Below, in pieces: positions 39,408 to 54,600 of a stretch of 64,000 nt of DNA. The notes under the pieces were generated by a model. That model was not told the DNA's origin. It saw only the letters and a program-made list of their open reading frames with translations, and made no database searches. Source of the stretch: Chrysomallon squamiferum. Lineage: Eukaryota > Mollusca > Gastropoda > Neomphalida > Peltospiridae. Position numbers and translations under genes: made by a program. The stretch's first letter is position 1, and every line of letters begins with the position of its first letter. Where the stretch lies: positions 31,289,438 to 31,353,437 of the forward strand of contig CM022670.1 in the NCBI GenBank assembly GCA_012295275.1, written 5' to 3'.

Positions 39408-41291
39408 TTTTAAATTTATTATATTTTCCTCTCCCTCCCTCCATTTTTGTTGTCTTCAGTTTGCAATTTTAGAAATTGTTGAAAAAAGGAAATCAGAACA
39501 TAAAAATCAATTAATATTTAACAGAATAATCATTTTAAAATAATAATCATGTTACGTTAAGAATACAGGAAATATTTGTTTTTATTTATTTTTATTATCA
39601 AGGTTTTTTTATTTTCAGCTCCTGAGGTGATGTACTGTTTGCTGGAAGTCACTGCTGTGGCTTCAAATGTTCTTGCTCCCATATTTGTTAAACATATAGA
39701 CTGGATAAAGGTAACAATTAGTATACATCTGAATGAGTTTCCATTAATTAGTTAAAAATCAGCAAAACATTGATTCTTAATCAATTAATGACATATCTTA
39801 TTGTTCTGATTTTCATTTCTGTTTACTTGTCATTTGAGTAAACCTTAAGATATCATAACTTTATTAATTTATCAAGGCCTTAATAAAAGCACTTTTCATC
39901 ATATGTTTTGATTTCTTTTTCTGCCATAGATCTTGTCAAAATCATATTGCATCTGATTCATATACTAGAAATAACCAATACGAGAAAAATAGTGTGAAAA
40001 AAAGCCTAGATATAAACTATAAAGATTCTCATTTTTGTCTTTTATTGTGTCAGATATTTCCAGAATTTTGATATTTTTCATTTTTATATCAATTAAACTG
40101 CATGGTGTTTTTAACATTTCAGACTTTTATTTCATCAAGTAAAGATGACATTCGTGATGCAGCAGCAGAACTTTTTGCCATTGTTATCTTGTATTCTGGA
40201 CAGGATGAGCTGATCCAAAATGCTTTGCAGGAGTTTACATCAAATCTTGAAAACACGGTATTGTTTGGAATAATACTGACCTTTTATTTAAAATATATAC
40301 CACATCTTCAACATAATATATATTTTGACATAGTTACCACTAATTTGTCTTTATTTATAATTCTTTCAGTCTTTGGCAGTAGGGGCAAGAATTTCATGTT
40401 ATATTGTCTTGAAATTTTATAACTTGTAATTAAAAGATCCATTCGTCTGAATTGTATTTCTTTTCTTTCTTTCTTTTAGTTATTTATTTATTAATTTATT
40501 ATTGTTATTTTATTTTATTTTATTTTATTATATGTTAGCGGTTTGGCTACAGCTTTATTCTTTCAGTAGATTTTAATCTCAGTGAGCAGAGATAGAATTT
40601 TGAATATTAACAGTTTAATATATTTTTTGGTGTAGCTGAGGAATTGATGTTTTTGTTTATTTATTTGTTTACACAATTTTATATATTTGTTTTTATAAGA
40701 ACATGGAAAAACATGGGCCACTTCTAGGACTGGGCCATCTCATTGGTCAGTTGATGAGGAAGAAATCCTGTCAAATGGAAACAGATTCTGTTAACACACT
40801 GGAAGGACAAATCAACAAATCTGTTATGACCATTGGTAAACTTTAAAAAAAAATTATTTCTAATTATATGACGATCATGTGTCTAATATTTAGTACAGAT
40901 ATAAATTAATCTAAAATATTTTTTTTAATATGTAGATATGTGTGGTGGTGGTGTAAAAAACAACATTCTTGGAATCCTCATTAAAATCAATTAAAAATAT
41001 GATGAATTTAATATTTCTGAGAAATTAAACTGAATAAAAGAAATATTTTCTGCAGTTACCTGTTTCTCATTTACTTAAATTATTGTTACAATAAATTGAA
41101 TAATAATAAAATAACTGCTCTTTACTTATTATCAAACAATTTATTGATTTCATTATCCTTTTGGTTTAATTAAGCAAAAAATATTGTCTCTTTTTGAAAG
41201 CTAAATATCCTGATTAGTAAACAAATTTCAACAGTAAAATTTTTATTTTATGTTCATAATCGGGAATTTTTATTGTTGTGGTTTTTGTGCC

Positions 41292-41333
<42 letters not shown>

Positions 41334-44300
41334 AGGTAGGGATATTTATTTTATTTTGTTTTGTTTTGTTTTATTTTCCCAGCAATCATGATTAAGACAA
41401 GTGAACAAAGTGTGTTGTCATCAGCTTGTTTAGCTCTTGGAGAGATCAGTCGAAATGGAACCTTGCCGCTTGCTGATGGTAATGACTCTGATGAAGACTG
41501 GAAAACAACAAAGCTGTCATTAGTGAAGAAACTTATCAATATTATAGAATCCAGCAAGGAAACCACAAAGGTAAGGAAAGGTAAAATATGATAAGCTAAA
41601 TATACAAAGCTTGTTATGATTTTGCACTTATGTAAGTAATGTATATTTATAATGATTATACGATTTCCTACATTTTGTTTTTAAGAAAAAGGAAAAGAAA
41701 AGAATCTGCATGTTTTAGATCTGGCATGTTTTCTTTTTTGTTATTATAACATTTTATTATTATTATTAAAATGTTATTCTTAAACAAAAATTATAATTAA
41801 AACTACTGGTTTGTAAATAATTTATTATATAATAAAACATATTTCTAATCACAGAGTAATTATAGAAATATATGTGTGTTGTTTCAGGTGAAGGAAAGAG
41901 CAGTTATATGTTTGGGTTACATGTGTGTTGGTGATGCTGATTTCCCACACAGACAGAAGGTTATTGAAAGTCTTCTTGAAGCTGTTCAGGTATGTTAGAA
42001 TGTCTGATGATAAAAAGTTATAGGAGTAAATAAATGAAGGTCTTTGTATCAGTTAAATGTTCTGAAAAGAATTTCTAATACTGGTGACTGCTCCATATAA
42101 ATCAAACTGTTTAAAGAGCGTGCTATAAAATATTTGCATGGGAGAAAAATTGCCTTTACTGTTTTTGTTACTTTGCTCATAGTTTCAACTGTTTAAAATT
42201 TTAGGATAAGCAAGTGGAACTTCATTTCACACTGGCGGACTCACTTGTTTGTGCTGCTCTGGGTTGTCGCTCACCAGCAGCTCGCAACTTCTGGACACAG
42301 ACTGAAGAAGAATTTGCTGTGAGTGAATTTATAAATATCTCAACAAATAAAGAATTTGACAATAAATGATAAGCATCTAATAGTCTGTTAGTAGTAAATG
42401 AAAAAATAAATAATTATTTTTTTAATCTTTGGTAACAATGATTGTTAGCTTATGTTCTGAACCAAAATTTTTTAAGAATAAAATTTTGGTTCAGATTATA
42501 AAAATATTTAATGTTTAACTGTCCTTTCTTTCACCATAAACAGATCAAAATATTCTAATTATTTCTGTTATTTCTAATAAAAATATACAAATACCAAGTA
42601 TTTGACATTATATTGATATGTTACAGATGACAGTTAAAGACAAGAAGGATGATGTGCAGTGGTATTTGAACAAACTACTTAACATCTATGTATCTCATGC
42701 CAATCCACATCTCAGACAGGTAATTTTCTTATATAATACAATTTAGTATAATTTCTTGTACTCTTTTACTTTTTATTTATTTATTTATTTATTTTGTCAT
42801 GGATGAATAGACATTAATGTTAAATACTTTATTTTCATGCTGTCACTGACATGAATTCTCTAGTGTATAAAATTTACAACATAATTTTTCATACAATTTC
42901 TCTATTTCTTTTTTTTTTTTAGAATTTGTTTTCGTTCATGAAAAAATAAATACTTGTGTTAAAATTAATGATCACTGCAAATATTTTGAATACTTTATTG
43001 TTAGACTATTATATGTGTTCTGTTTTATAATGAAATTAATTGTTTGGGTTAGAGTTTCTGTTTCTGATAAATAATATTACTAATAGTGTGCTTTCTACAA
43101 TTTATAGATTTTTGTTATATCTTATGGTTGTTTCATTGATAGTAGTTCCAAACATTATTTGTAATAACAAGATTTATTATTTAAGAAGTAAAAAAATCAT
43201 TTCTAATTTTTGTGGTTCATTTCAGGCTGCATGTATTTGGCTGTTGGCACTTGTAAAACAATGTGGATCTCACAAAGCATTACAGGACAACATAAAACAA
43301 GTTCAAAGAGCTTTCATGAGACTTCTGTCAGAAAATGATGGTAAGTATCTTAAGAAATGTTTATAATTGAGGATATTTTTTACTAATATTTTTATTTATG
43401 TTATTTTGTTACTCTTTATAAGTGAAGATGTATAAGAGATTGTTGTATTTTAAAAAAAAAAAAAAAAGAAGAAGAAGATTTATGATTGAAAACTTCTGTT
43501 TTATTTTTATTATTATTTAATCATAACGTATCAGATTCACCTGTAATTTTGAATTGGTATTCTGCACCTAAACTACATCAGTGTCATAATTGTGTCCAAT
43601 ATTGCAAAAGGCCTGTGATTTAAATGAGGTTCTTTTATAATTATATATAAAATAAAAAATTTTTTTTTTTTTTTTTTTTTTCTTTATTCAAGAAATCACA
43701 CAAGATGTAGCTTCAAAAGGTTTGGGTTTGGTGTATGAAAACTGCACCCCAGAACAGAAAGATTCCCTTGTGTCTGAATTAGTTGACACTCTCATGACTG
43801 GCAAAAGGTTAGTGTTAAGACAGCACTGATGGTAAGAGTATTCACAAAAATTTAGTAATTATTGTTTGTTTTGCTTGTTTATTTTTTTATTTTTATTTTT
43901 TAAATACTGTTTTTAAATATTTACTTCTAGACATATTTATTAACTATTTAAAATTTATTACTATCAACATTACTATCACTTTTTACAATTATGGTTGCTT
44001 TTTCCTAAACAAAATTTGTTGCAAGTTTACCTCTTTTTTGTGTGTTGTTGTTGTTGTTGTAATGGGAAAAGAGGCACACAGTAGGGTTAATGATGTGGAG
44101 CAATAAAATATAAAAAAAAAAAACATTCTTTTTGTTTTTCAGACCACAGCAGCAGGTTACAGCAGACACAGAAGTATTTCAAGAAGGAGCTCTGGGAAAA
44201 ACACCAGAAGGGTAAACAATTAACATTTATATATTTTTTATGTGTCATAGTTTTTAGAAAGAGATAGTGTTAAATCATTTGAAAATGATTAACTGTAAGA

Positions 44301-46006
44301 AGAAAGTTTTAAAATAATTCCATATTTTTATTTTAAAACATTATGGAATTTGTAACAAACAGAAATCATGCTTTGGTTTATTAAACATCCTGAAATAGTT
44401 ACTCCTTCCTCTGTTAATGGTAAACAATAAAATGACGCACTTCATTATGTACTAAAATCATTAATAAATAAAATATTTTTATTGGGCTTTGTTTTTCATA
44501 CTTTTTTTACATTTAATTTTATGTATCCCTGTAGTATGGGGCCCAGCACATAAGAGATGTTAGCTTTCAAGTGCTAACAACCCTCTTAAAATATGGCTCA
44601 TTTCTTGTCTAGGGATTGCACCTTGGCAGACCCGCTGATTGTGCAAATAAGAAACTATAACAGTTGATTATTACAGATACATCTATTTGCATATACTATA
44701 GGTATAAACTATATATATAGTGTCAAGTATCCACTATGAACACAAAACAAAACACAATATTTATGTTACAAGGATAATTATTTATTGGACACGTATACTT
44801 ATTTAGTGATTGAGGAAATGGGACTTGGCATTAAATGAAATATTATAATTCCTGTTTCTTTAATTTTCACTAACAGGTTATGTTAGAAATATACATAACT
44901 CAAACTCTCTATGGAGCATATACAGGTTTCATCAAATTGATCAACATAACAGAGCATACAGAAAAAGGATAACCTATTGTCCCTGCTTCAGACTTAAACA
45001 AAGATAATGCAAAAGATAATTACCAACAAAGTTGCCTAATAATGGCCACCTACTCCACAGTCCCATGTGTTCCTTCAGTGTGTTCTCTTTGATCTCTGTG
45101 GTTCTTCGTCTCACCTTTGTTTTACTTAAATAAATATATCGCAAACTTCCCTGAAGTTAGCAGAGCATAGCTGACAAAAATTCCTTTTGTCTCTCATTAA
45201 CGACTAAAATGTTATGTAATTTCAATAATAAGACTACTGCTAAACTAATGGTACATATTTAAATAATACTGTTAGAAATATTTGCAGAAATGAAAGGGTA
45301 ACATTTACTTACTTTAATGATACATACATGTTAATTACAAGATGTTAGACAGTATTAAAATAAGCTATTTAGGTAAACAATCAATATGGTTCCAACATAT
45401 TCAAAACCTATACTATAATAATACAACAATATAAAATATTATAATAAGTAAAAAAAAATAGCTACCACTGAATTCTTCTAGTAGGTATAACCTAAATTGC
45501 AATCCATGGTTAGGACCAGTTTTATAAGTTAAAGAAACCCAAAAGATATTGCTGTTAAAATTGTCCACAGCTTGACTGAGGCCCTATGGTTAAAGGCCCT
45601 ACTGCTTGAGATAAAAAATAAAATGGTTTACCATCATACCACAAAGATAAAAAGCAGTAAAAGCCTTCATCATGTACATACAATTACTCAAATGTCTTTG
45701 TAAACAATATTGATAACAAATTTTCTACATCAAAATGTTTTGTTTTGTAGGAGCAGTTTATCAACATATAAAGAACTTTGTGCTATTGCTAATGATTTGA
45801 ACCAGCCAGATCTCATTTACAAGTTCATGCATCTTGCCAATCACCATGCTATGTGGAACTCTAGAAGGGTGAGTACGCATTTTAGTATTTCTTGTATTAA
45901 CAGCAGGTGTATTGTTTTACCGTAATAAGCTACTTTTTGTAGGAATTTCTATTTTTACCATTTTCATTTTTTTTAAAGCTAATATATGATGTGAGATGGT
46001 TTTTAC

Positions 46007-46049
<43 letters not shown>

Positions 46050-48611
46050 GTGTAGGCAATTTTGTTCTGTAAAGGCTGTGGGATTTATTTACTTATAATA
46101 GATTCATCTAAAACAGCATACAAATTCATTTAAAGAAGCATATAAATAATCTGAGTTTAATGTTTAATTTACAGTAAAAATAAACATAAACCTTTGTTTT
46201 AGGTATTCATTTGATAATTTCTACCAAAGCATTTATATATAGATTAGACAGATAGATAGAACTTAATTTTTTATTTACTGCAGGGAGCAGCGTTTGGATT
46301 CAGTACTATAGCAACACAGGCAGGAGAACAACTTGCTCCATACCTGCCTCAGATTGTACCAAGATTGTACCGCTACCAGTTTGACCCCAATCCCAAGATA
46401 CAACAAGCAATGAGCAGTATTTGGAATGCACTGGTGCAAGACAATAAGAAAACAGTGTGTAAACTTTTATTTATGTAAAAGTAAATTTTAACTTAACATT
46501 TTGACTGGTGACTCATAATGTGACTTCTAAATATACAATTTTGTTGATATAACATGATTTTTAAAAGAAAAGTAACAAGAAAATTTCACTCACTGAAAGC
46601 CACAAGGTAAAATAGGCAGAAAGTCAATAAGTATTATCAGCATAATTTCAAAATGTAATATAATTTAAATGAGTTATTATACGTATCTTCTTTAATAAAA
46701 AAATTCAATTTATGTAAGTGTATCTTTTATTTTTGGGTTAGGTTTTTTCAAATTTTATTGTTGTTGTTTACTGAGGAGGAAAGTGGAGCAATATACTTGT
46801 TCTAATTATTCTTTTCTTCCTTTAGGTTGATACTTACATCCAACAAATTGTTGCTGATCTGATAAAAAATCTCATAAGTAACCAATGGAGAATACGAGAA
46901 TCAAGGTTAATTTAGCTTCTATTTAATAATTTAATCTATTCTCATAATTTATTTTATACTACTCAAAAACAACTTCAAACTAATTTTTTATTTAAGTATC
47001 ACTGAATTTCCATACATTTGATTTATCCATCTTGGATATATTGTTTTTAAAACTGTCAGCATTTAGTGATAATTATCTTTTATGGTTAATATGTTTGTTC
47101 TGAATAATATATTTGGAATTCATTATTATTATTATTATTACTACTACTATTATTCAAAATGAGAGTAACACGAGTTTTTTGGGAGGGGGTTTCTTAACTT
47201 TATTATTAGTTTTAGATATATATCAATATGAATTTATTGCACAATATTTTAGTAATTTTCAAGTTATGGTCCAAATTATTAATTTTTTTTTTACCTGTGG
47301 CTAATAGAGAGATTTCTGTTTGCTATATCAGTTGTTTAGCCCTTACAGATCTACTCAGAGGTCGACAGATGGATGACATTGTTCACTTGTTACCTGATCT
47401 GTGGGAAACTTGTCTCAAAGTCAGAGATGATATAAAGGTAATTACATATTAAATTAATCAAAATGGTCAGAATCTAAAAGTAATGAAAAATTGTTTTGAT
47501 TGCTGTGAATGCTATTAATTTTTTTTATAATATTCTTATTTTTATAAGCTGTAAATTATGTTTTGATCAAATAATGGCATTAAAACAATTTTTTTAAACC
47601 ATTAACCATTTAATAATGAAGAGTGCATGATTAACGTAAGTTTTGAATAGACAATGTAAATCTATTTGGTTTATTTTATTTTGCTGTTTTCAAAAAGCAG
47701 ATGTGTTTATACGTACACTTACACATGCACACACATTTTAAAGCATAAAACTAATATTTGTGTTGAAAATTTCAGGAATCTGTGAGAAATGCAGCTGACC
47801 AAGCATGCAAAGCTCTTAGTAGGGTGAGACTATAATTATAAATGATATTTTGGTAATAATGGGTGCAAGCTTCTTAAATATCTTGAATGATTAGATTGTA
47901 AAAAAAATACATTAAAAAGAAAATTAATCAGCAATTAAGAAAAAAAAAAAAAAACATGCTTGAAATTTTTATATCGCACAATTGTTTTTTTTTGTTTTTT
48001 CTTTTAATAAATAGCAAATTCCATTTCCAGCCATTTACTTAACACCTATTTTCACTGCTGTGGTAAATAATTTTTTGTTTGTTTACAGTTGTTAATTGTT
48101 TTGGGGATGTTTTGTTTTTAGTTTTGATTCCAAACATATCTAATTTATTTCAAGGCATTCTTCTTTTTTTTTGAATTTTTTTTTTTTGTTTCTTTTTTTC
48201 TTATCTTCTTTTTTCTGGTTTTTTTTTTAATATATTTTTTTTGTATAATAATGTGATAAATTCTTTCATCAAAGATGTATTAAAATAAATTGTAATTTTT
48301 ATTTATCATTCAGGTGTCAATTAAGATCTGTGATCCTAGTCATGGCAGTATTGGTGAAAAAGCAACAAGTATTATGTTGCCTTGTCTTCTCAATAACAGC
48401 ATTCAGAGTACTGTACCTGAAGTCAGGGCCATTGGGTAAGTTGAGGCACTTAATTGAATGTTAAACTTTCTCTATGTTAAATCAATTACCCCTGATTCAA
48501 AATTAAGTAATAATTAAAGTTTTTTCAGTTTGTTTTTAATCTTTAATTTTAACCATTAAATTTAATAACAAGATAACAAAAATTGTTCATTTTGAAATTA
48601 TATATCTATAG

Positions 48612-48649
<38 letters not shown>

Positions 48650-51600
48650 TGTTACCTCAAATTATGAGCAGTCACCCAGTCAACCATTTGCTTTGAGTTG
48701 CAAGCCAAAATCCAAGTTCAAGCAAGCTTCAGGTAAGCTGCTGTTAGATAGCGCAAAGAACAACACATCCAACCAGCAAAATGTCAAGGGATCCTATGAA
48801 AGTGAGTGCAAAGGACAGTGCAAAGAAGAAGAAGTAGATGATATTTTCTAAGCTGCAGACCTCTGTCCATGAACAGATGGAGAAACCCTAACCCTGCACA
48901 CATTACAAAACCAATTTATTTATTTACATTCTCCTTTATTTTTTTATTTTTTTTTATACAATATTTGTCATTTATATGTACATTTTTCTTATTTAAAACA
49001 CTTTACAAAAAAATGTGGGTTGTTTTTGGGTGGCTGGAACAGATTTATGGTATTTCAATTAATTTGATTTGGGAAAATTGATGAGACAGAGAGATTCATT
49101 TTTTGTTCATTCATTTATTAACATTTGTTTTGGTTTTTTATGAATGGGGTATTATTATTTTTATTGTTCAATAATTTTGTTTAATGTTTTGTTCTGTAGC
49201 CTCTCAACACTGTTACAAATTAGTAAGAATGCAGGTGTGTTGATGAAACCTCACATTCCTGTGATGGTAACTGTACTGTTAGAAGCTGTCAGTGGATTGG
49301 AACCACAAGTGATGAACTATCTCAGTTTTCACGTCAGCAGTCAGGCCACACAAGAAAAGGTTTATATCCTTATATTCTTATAATACTAATATCCTTAGAT
49401 TCTTACATTCATATATCATTGATTTAGAAGCTAGTATTTTTATATATCACTGATTTAGAGAATGATATATTATATACTTATATTCACATATTACTGATAT
49501 AGACACTAATGCTTTATATATTTCTGTTCTGATACAGACACTACCATCTGCTTTTTAACAATTTATATTTAATAACCATTATTAGATTTGTCTTTATTCA
49601 CATCATAATTATATTAATTATAGTTGGTAGTTATAAGAATTAATTTTCATGTATTTAACACACTTAATAAATAGGAGAAAGCTGTTCTTTTGTTTTTTCT
49701 CATATTAACTTTCGAGTGAAAAAATTTCAAAAGCATATTCATCTTTAAATACTATTTGTGCAATTTATAGTGGTAGTTTTTATTTTCAGCTCGACAGTGC
49801 AAGAATAGCTGCTTCCAAGATGTCTCCAATGATGGAAACTGTCAATAGAGTAAGCAGTATTACAAATATAAAACAGACTTGCAGGTTAACAAAAACAGTT
49901 TTGACATTCTGTTTAGTATTTTGGTACTCCCTCCATTACTAACCAGAAGTTTTATTAGATATAATTCCATGAATAATATTTATTAGTGACTTGTTGATTT
50001 TCATAAATTTAATTTTTAATAGAGCATTATTTAGTAGATGGTTTTTTTAAATAAACTGATATAATACTGTTTTGAATTTAAAAAATTTTAATATTTAGAG
50101 GACTGATATCTTCATGATGCTGATTGTATTAATATACAAATTTCTATTTGTTCTGGTTTCTTGTTCAGTGTGTGCAATATGTGGATGACTCAGTGCTTGT
50201 AGAACTTGTACCCAGATTGTCAGAACTCATCAAGAGTGGAATAGGAGTTGGAACTAAAGTAAGTATTTTTATCTGTCAGCCTTCACAGTGAATTAGGGTC
50301 CAAGGTACTCATGTATTCATATTCTTTATGTTATGGGATTCATTTTGATCCCATTCCCATCTTCATGCAACAATGTATCTCGTTAAATAACAGTTATCTG
50401 AGAAATACAGAAAGATTCAGAAAAATACTTCAAAATCAGCTTTGGCATTATAAATTCAGTGATACCTCAAAAGTCAGTATTGCAACTTAATCCCTGATTC
50501 AGTGTGAGACATTTTTTGTTAATATCAGAAGTTCTGTCATTTTTTAATTAGGCAGTAATCTTGTCATTAAAATTAACCAGTCACACTTTAGAAAAGAACA
50601 ATATTTTTTAATGTTACATCTACATTTTGTGCTGTTTGTGAATTGACACAGCCGAAGTCGGTTGAAGTATTCCAATAGTACATTCACAGTTCTTTGGCTA
50701 TCTTGACAGTTGAGTTGTTCTGAATGCTCTATTAACTGCAGTCATAAAGCCTTGTGATATACCCAGTATTGCTGGTTGTAAATCAGCTTTCACAACTTCA
50801 TAACCAGTTTGTTTGGTCCCTATACTGAGCTAAATGTTACATGGCAGGAATATTTTAAATAAATAAAAAGCACTCAAGAATTTTGTTGGTAACAAAAATA
50901 AATAAATAAAATACATACTAGTTTTGGCAAATGTAGCCCAATTAAAAAATCAGTAAAATAAAAGAATTGATGCTTTGGATTCTTGCAAACAGATTTGTTT
51001 TTAGAAGTTATGTTGACTGGAAACAAAAATCCTGCAACTATAACTGCATATTTCCAGAGCAATGCCGTTATGTCTGTAAGTAAACATGTTTCAGACAATG
51101 ACCTGGCAAGTAACAATCTCAAGCTGGTTTGTGTTTTTTTCATTCTTGCCAGTTGGTGAGTAAATATAAAGCTCTGCTTATAGCTCTGCATAATATAATT
51201 TATTTATTCAGGCAGGTTGTGCTAGCTTTGTGGTATCTCTGGTTCACCAATGTCCTCAGGATCTTAGTGCTCATGCAGGTAAGAAACACTGTTTTTTCTC
51301 ATATTTCACTCTGTTAAACATGTTTAATTGTTTGAAATAAATGTTTGTATGTGTGTGTAAGAATACATGTATCAACTGCAGTTTGTGTCTTTGTATGTTA
51401 TGAATTTTGTAGAACAAATTTTTAATTTATATTTTAATGAAGACTTTCAATGTGTGTGTGTGTGTGTGTTTGTATAAATATTGTAAAAACATATCTACCA
51501 AGTGCTGCTTTTGTATCTACATATTTACTAAAATAAATCAGAACCAAATTGTTTTCAGCTAATTTCTGATTTTTTTCCGTCCCACAATTTTAGGTAAACT

Positions 51601-54600
51601 GATGGCAGCGTTTTTGCATGGTTTGGCTGATAGAAACCTGTCTGTACGTAAAGCTTATGCTGCAGCTCTAGGCAGTCTTGCAAAGGTATGTACACAGCAA
51701 GAAATCATTTCTGTGCACTAAATCTCTATTCATTTTGCCATTTTGAAGATATTATTGAAAATAGCCTATTTTCATTTTTAACAAAGTAGAATAATGTTTC
51801 ACACTGTTAAAACCTAACTCTACTATTTAAAATACTAAAATATTTATAGTACAAAATTATTGTTATGTTGTGCTTTTCAGATTGCTAAGGACAGCAGTCT
51901 TGAAAAACTAATTACAAGACTAAAAGGTTATTACCTGGAAAAAGAAGGTCAGTTACATTTTATTACTGATAGTTAATTAAGCATTTGAGCTTATAGATTT
52001 GAAATGATATCTTAAGAAAAAAATTAAAATCAGTATATCTTGACAAAATGTAAGCAAATAAGTTATTAACTTTATATTTATACATTTGAAATTGCCCTTT
52101 TCATTGAACATATAAATAAATTTATTATTTCCCTTTGATTTAGATACATAGATGAAGACAATAATGCAAAGAAGTTTCCTTTCTAGATATAGTATAAAAT
52201 ACTTTTTTTATTATTTTTAATTCAGATGAGGTGTTTCGAGTGGCTTGTGGTTTAACACTGCGGGCAATGAGTCAACACAGCTCTGATGCTCTGCATCGCC
52301 ATGCTGCACTGGCAATGCCTCTGGCTTTCTTTGCCATGCATGAGAAAGTTGACCCAGGTAAAACAGAAATAATTCCCATGTATATTAGTTTATTTATTTT
52401 GTATTATTACAATTATTTTTAAAATCACGTTTGTAAATATTTTTTAAAAATTTGTTCTATACTTCTTTTATTAATGTTTATTTGAAATGTCATTATCGTT
52501 ATCATTATCATTATCATTACCATTGCTGTTATTACTATTGAAGATGAGAGCAACTTTGACAGACACACAGAAAATGTCTGGGAGGAAGTGTGGCAGGAGG
52601 CCACTCCTGGAATGGAGGCTGGAATTCGTCTGTATCTTCAGGAGATTATAGAACTACTGGACAGTTCCCTGGAGTCACAGCTGTGGAGCACCAAATCTCA
52701 GGCTGCAGTTGCTATGAGTACCCTAGCTAGTAAGCTGGGTTCTGGTTTAAGTGCTCCTCACTTGGGTTGTGTTCTCAGATCTTTAATGAATGGCCTGCAG
52801 GGACGTACCTGGGAAGGAAAAGTGAGAATTGTCTAGAACTGATATAAACTACATTTATGAGATTTAGTTTCTAAAATAAAATTTGAAACCTGAATTAACT
52901 TTACACTGTGTGAGACATCTTCAGATTTAACTTTTCTCAACTAATTTGAATTGTCTTGAATTCAAATATAAAAAATATTATATATTATTTATTATTTTAT
53001 TTATTTATTTCAACGATTAAAAAGATTGAAATAGTTAAGTTGTAGTTGATTAAATATTCAGTAAAAAGTAATAAATTTTAATTTGTTTTTGTTTTTCTTT
53101 TAAATCAGGTTTTCCAATTTATAATATAGTTGTTTTTAAAACTGCTGACTCTGAAGAAATTTTATTTTAATTTTGTTTTCATAGGAAACTCTTCTTCAGG
53201 CTGTGACAGCTGTTTGTACATCATGCAAGTAAGTACTATTAGTTTCCTCAAATGATATCCCTGTTGTTGTTTTTAATCATTGAACAGGCAACAGAAAGTA
53301 TGTATTGTTCTTTTTAAAACAAGCTGGAAATAAATATAACTATTAACAATTTCTTCTTTTTTTTTAATTTGTTGCACTTAAAACCTGAAACAATAGATGG
53401 TAGTCTTACCTTGTCACATCTAGAGTATTTTAAAATATTTCTACAGCTTTTTTAATTTTATTTAGTTGGGTTGTTTTCTGTTTGTTTTTTTATAGGGAGG
53501 CCATCTTGAAAGAGGATGAGAGCCAACCAACAATTGATCAGGTACGTGTTAACAAATAATAGTAATTTGCCAAGTTTGGGACTAGACAACGTAGCAGATT
53601 TTCCAAAGCCATGAAGTTTAGGATAAACAATGGTAAACTAATGCATGAACTGTACTGTATTTCAGATTTTGTTTCAACTAAACCTAATTCTTTATGACAA
53701 AGTGCTGATCCTCTTTCTTTTTTTTTGAAATATTGATACCTAGTTAGCAGTCCAAAAGAATATTAGTTTCAGCATGAAATAAAATTAATTGTTTCATTCA
53801 GTAAACACTTTTACTAAATTTGTTATACAAATTCATGAGCAATGTATTTTGATAAGCAATGCATTTGTTGTGTTAACTATAGGTGACTGAGGTAGTGTTA
53901 AAAGAATGTAAAAAAGAAAAGCCAGCCTACAAGATTGAAGCTTTGAAGTGTATAGGTGAAATTCTGGAAACTTACAAAATTGACAAGTTTGGTGAAGTCT
54001 GGGAAATTGTTGATCCAGTTATACAAAAGGTAATTTTGTGTGCATGCATATGCAGTGCTTGAGATCAACAATAAAGCTGTCAAGGAAAATAAAGCATAAT
54101 GTATTTGTGGAATTTTGTTTTTTCTTTCATTATTTTTTTATTAATTGAAATAGGTGAAAGAATTAAACAGAAATAGAAAATAATTTAAAGATTAATCATT
54201 ATTTTTAAGTCATGCATTATTATTATTGCAATTTCTTTAAAATCTGTCACAGTATTCTTGGTCAGTCACTATGTTATCACTAGCATATTTTATTTTTAAT
54301 ATTTTGATTTATAATTTAATGTTTTAAAAGTTTTACCTTACATTTTAATGCTGCTTCCAGATATGAATTTCATTAGTGCCATTAAGGTATATATTTTTTT
54401 AAATATTATTTTAAAGATGACTGATGTGACTGCAAATGAATATTTTATTTTTAATATTTTATTTTTATTACACCAGAGTAAGAGTTCAGATAGTGATAAA
54501 GATGAAGATGTTTCAAGTGAGACAAATGAAGCACTGAAAGATTGTGCATACTCTACTATTGGTCATGCATGGCCAACAATTCTTACTACTCAGGGTCAGT

